Source of the DNA: DATBGZ01 sp036557785
GTDB lineage: Bacteria > Actinomycetota > Actinomycetes > Mycobacteriales > Micromonosporaceae
Assembly: GCA_036557785.1 (NCBI GenBank)
Contig: DATBGZ010000012.1
Location: 74,457-138,456, forward strand
Reading direction: 5' to 3'
Length of the DNA stretch: 64,000 nt
Shown here: one piece after another, positions 62,145-64,000 of the stretch
How positions within the stretch are numbered: position 1 is the first letter of the stretch
How the letters are laid out: every line of letters starts with the position of its first letter
Made by a program: the position numbers and the translations under genes
Notes under the pieces: generated by a model
Databases searched by the model: none
What the model was told of the DNA's origin: nothing
The model's input: the letters and a program-made list of their open reading frames with translations, nothing else

Positions 62145-62948
62145 ATGAGGGTCGCTGCCTGCCAGGTCAACTCGCGCGGCGACCGAGCGGCGAACCTGGC
62201 CGCCGCACTCGATCTGCTGGACCGGGCCGCCGCTGCCGGTGCCGACGTCGCCGTGCTGCCGGAGTATGTGGACTACCTGGGACCCGCCGACGGCGAGCCG
62301 AAGCCCGAGCCGATCGATGGACAGTTCGCGACCGTTTTCGCCGAAGCCGCCCGGCTGCGGTCGATGTGGGTGGTGGCCGGGTCGTTCCACGAAGCCGGCC
62401 CGGATCCTGAGCACACCTTCAATACGACCCTCGTCTTCGACCGGGCCGGCGCCCTCGCGGCCACCTACCGCAAGATCCACCTGTTCGACATCGAGATCGC
62501 GGGGCGCCCTGAAGTCTCCTTTCGGGAGTCACGGCGGGTCAGCCCCGGTACCGAGATCACCAGTGTCGACGTGGATGGTGTCCGGTTCGGCCTGACGATC
62601 TGCTACGACCTGCGTTTTCCCGAGCTCTACCGCCGGCTGGCGGTCGACGGTGCGGCGGTGCTCGTGGTCCCGGCCGCGTTCACCACCCACACCGGTCGTG
62701 ACCACTGGGAGGTGCTGCTGCGGGCCCGCGCGATTGAGAACCAATGCTATGTAGTGGCGGCGGGGCAGAGCGGGGACCACGATCCGGGGCGCAGTTCGTT
62801 CGGCCACAGCATGGTCGTCGACCCCTGGGGAACCGTGGTATCGCAGGCGGTGGACGGGGTGGGAATCGTGGTCGCGGACTTGGCGTTGGACCGGGTCGAG
62901 CGCATCCGGTGCGAGCTGCCGAGCCTGGCGAACCGACGCCTCGTGTAA
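62145..62948 (+). CDS. Carbon-nitrogen hydrolase (Nit2/NitFhit-type amidase)
   Basis: A 267-residue nitrilase-superfamily hydrolase with the catalytic triad Glu40 (AVLPEYVD), Lys110 (TYRKIHLFD) and Cys153 (TICYDLRFPE). Length and sequence fit the Nit2 or deaminated-glutathione amidase group that hydrolyses omega-amides of short dicarboxylates. ATG 62145 gives the usual start MRVAACQVNS; ATG 62130 would add five residues. A short palindrome follows. Confidence 0.9.
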   Translation: MRVAACQVNSRGDRAANLAAALDLLDRAAAAGADVAVLPEYVDYLGPADGEPKPEPIDGQFATVFAEAARLRSMWVVAGSFHEAGPDPEHTFNTTLVFDRAGALAATYRKIHLFDIEIAGRPEVSFRESRRVSPGTEITSVDVDGVRFGLTICYDLRFPELYRRLAVDGAAVLVVPAAFTTHTGRDHWEVLLRARAIENQCYVVAAGQSGDHDPGRSSFGHSMVVDPWGTVVSQAVDGVGIVVADLALDRVERIRCELPSLANRRLV

Positions 62949-62951
62949 CGC

Positions 62952-62967
62952 ACGGCATGCATGCCGT
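62952..62967 (+). terminator. Short palindrome after the nitrilase gene
   Basis: ACGGCATGCATGCCGT is a perfect 16-base palindrome just after the stop codon. It can fold to a 6-bp stem with a TGCA loop. No T-tract follows, so termination here is uncertain. Confidence 0.4.
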
Positions 62968-63030
62968 CACACTGACCACTCTCATCCGAGTAGCTAAGCG
63001 GGGGTGTCCGAAAAGGGGACTCCCGTAGCC

Positions 63031-63059
63031 TTGCGTGGCGGTTTCCGGTCGGCTAACGT
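63031..63059 (+). promoter_or_regulatory. Putative rrn promoter P1
   Basis: A -35-like TTGCGT (63031-63036), a 17-base spacer and a -10-like TAACGT (63054-63059), about 380 bases before 16S rRNA. It is judged by spacing and hexamers and shows good actinobacterial rrn features. Confidence 0.5.
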
Positions 63060-63251
63060 AGACAAGCCGGCAACGTCCCGGGCAGATCACCGCGAACACC
63101 CTCGATGGAAACACTCGATGGTTGGAACGGGTGGATCGGCCGGGTTGGCGGCACTCCCCCCACCGGAAGCGCTCCTCGCTGGAGCGTGGACACGAGTTGG
63201 GGACCAGCTGAGGCTCCCGAGCGGTACCGGTTCAGGACGGCGGACGCCGAT

Positions 63252-63280
63252 TTGACCAGGTGAGGCCGGTCGGGTAACTT
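63252..63280 (+). promoter_or_regulatory. Putative rrn promoter P2
   Basis: A -35 TTGACC (63252-63257), a 17-base spacer and a -10 TAACTT (63275-63280), about 160 bases before 16S rRNA. The -35 is close to the consensus TTGACA, and the position fits a main rrn promoter. Confidence 0.6.
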
Positions 63281-63336
63281 AGTGAAGTTGCCCCGGACAC
63301 GAAGCCCTCTCGGCGAGGGTGGAGCGACGGCGGGTG

Positions 63337-63438
63337 CTTGTTTCTTGAGAACTCAACAGGGTGCTTGATAAGCCAGTGCCAAAGAAGTAGTTATTCTCTG
63401 GCAATTTCTTTGATTGTCAGGGTCTACATCCAAAGTTT
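63337..63438 (+). promoter_or_regulatory. 16S rRNA leader with boxA-like element
   Basis: The leader contains TTGTTTCTTGAGAACTCAAC (63339-63358), a stretch conserved in actinobacterial rrn leaders and related to the boxA antitermination region. An AT-richer part with complementary CAAAGAA (63380-63386) and TTCTTTG (63406-63412) follows and may take part in precursor folding or processing. Confidence 0.65.

Positions 63439-64000
<562 letters not shown>

Overview
The window is 64 kb of very GC-rich DNA with dense, tightly overlapping genes and many GTG starts. It contains actinobacterial marker families: BldG, the Ssd/Tad pilus cluster, Eis-type acetyltransferase, EccB and mycosin, an MFS-dTMP kinase fusion, and paired ClpP1/ClpP2. 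It ends inside a 16S rRNA gene of actinobacterial type. The organism is therefore a high-GC actinobacterium. The type VII secretion genes mixed with SseB-domain genes, and the EspC-like genes beside holB, resemble Micromonosporales or a neighbouring order. I cannot name a genus. From memory, the stretch from acs to holB follows the gene order around acs, ssd/tad, bldG, hppA, topA, tmk and holB in Streptomyces coelicolor, and partly that of Mycobacterium tuberculosis.

Layout. (1) 1-6.6 kb: the end of a complex I operon, nuoI-nuoN, followed at 6.7 kb by a polyprenyl diphosphate synthase that may supply the menaquinone side chain. (2) 7.7-11.3 kb: an ECF sigma/zinc anti-sigma pair, an IclR regulator, a RarD-type transporter and a GNAT acetyltransferase, all on the minus strand. 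(3) 11.5-18.5 kb: a partial type VII secretion locus with two WXG100 proteins, EccB, a mycosin protease, an unusual holin-like membrane protein with a Pro/Gln/Tyr/Gly repeat tail, and a large two-domain SseB protein with a coupled partner. EccC, EccD and EccE are not in the window. (4) 18.5-23.5 kb: a Fic-like protein with a broken active site, acetyl-CoA synthetase, an alpha/beta hydrolase lacking its nucleophile, and a HAD-IB phosphatase. (5) 23.8-29.1 kb: a nucleotidyltransferase remnant, two DnaA boxes, and a coupled ssd-tadA-tadB-tadC-pilin-tadE cluster.

(6) 29.2-32.8 kb: bldG with an RsbW-like kinase gene, then a K+-independent proton-pumping pyrophosphatase ending in a perfect 32-bp palindromic terminator. 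(7) 32.9-45.5 kb: envelope proteins, a methyltransferase, topA, a sugar-lactone oxidase, a TetR regulator, a PLP-fold enzyme, the MFS-dTMP kinase fusion (possibly started at an ATC codon) and holB. (8) 45.6-48.6 kb: a second cluster of likely type VII secretion-related proteins (YbaB, EspC-like, WxG-like), a PSP1/RicT protein, tRNA-Thr and a membrane protein. (9) 48.6-56.1 kb: an acyl-CoA ligase, a split LigD (separate polymerase and ligase genes) divergent from ku, and an Eis-like acetyltransferase. (10) 56.1-64 kb: tRNA-Gly, tRNA-Pro, trigger factor, clpP1-clpP2, clpX, an EamA transporter, a nitrilase-family amidase, two tandem putative rrn promoters, the rrn leader and the first ~560 nt of 16S rRNA.

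How parts may work together. NuoI-N, the prenyl synthase and HppA are energy-conversion functions. Trigger factor, ClpP1P2 and ClpX form a protein folding and degradation block. TopA, Tmk, HolB, the two LigD proteins and Ku serve DNA metabolism and end-joining repair. BldG with the RsbW-like protein forms a partner-switching module next to the Tad pilus genes. The least explained parts are the two type VII-associated gene sets, the degenerate enzymes around acs, the repeat-bearing pilin, and the DnaA boxes before ssd.
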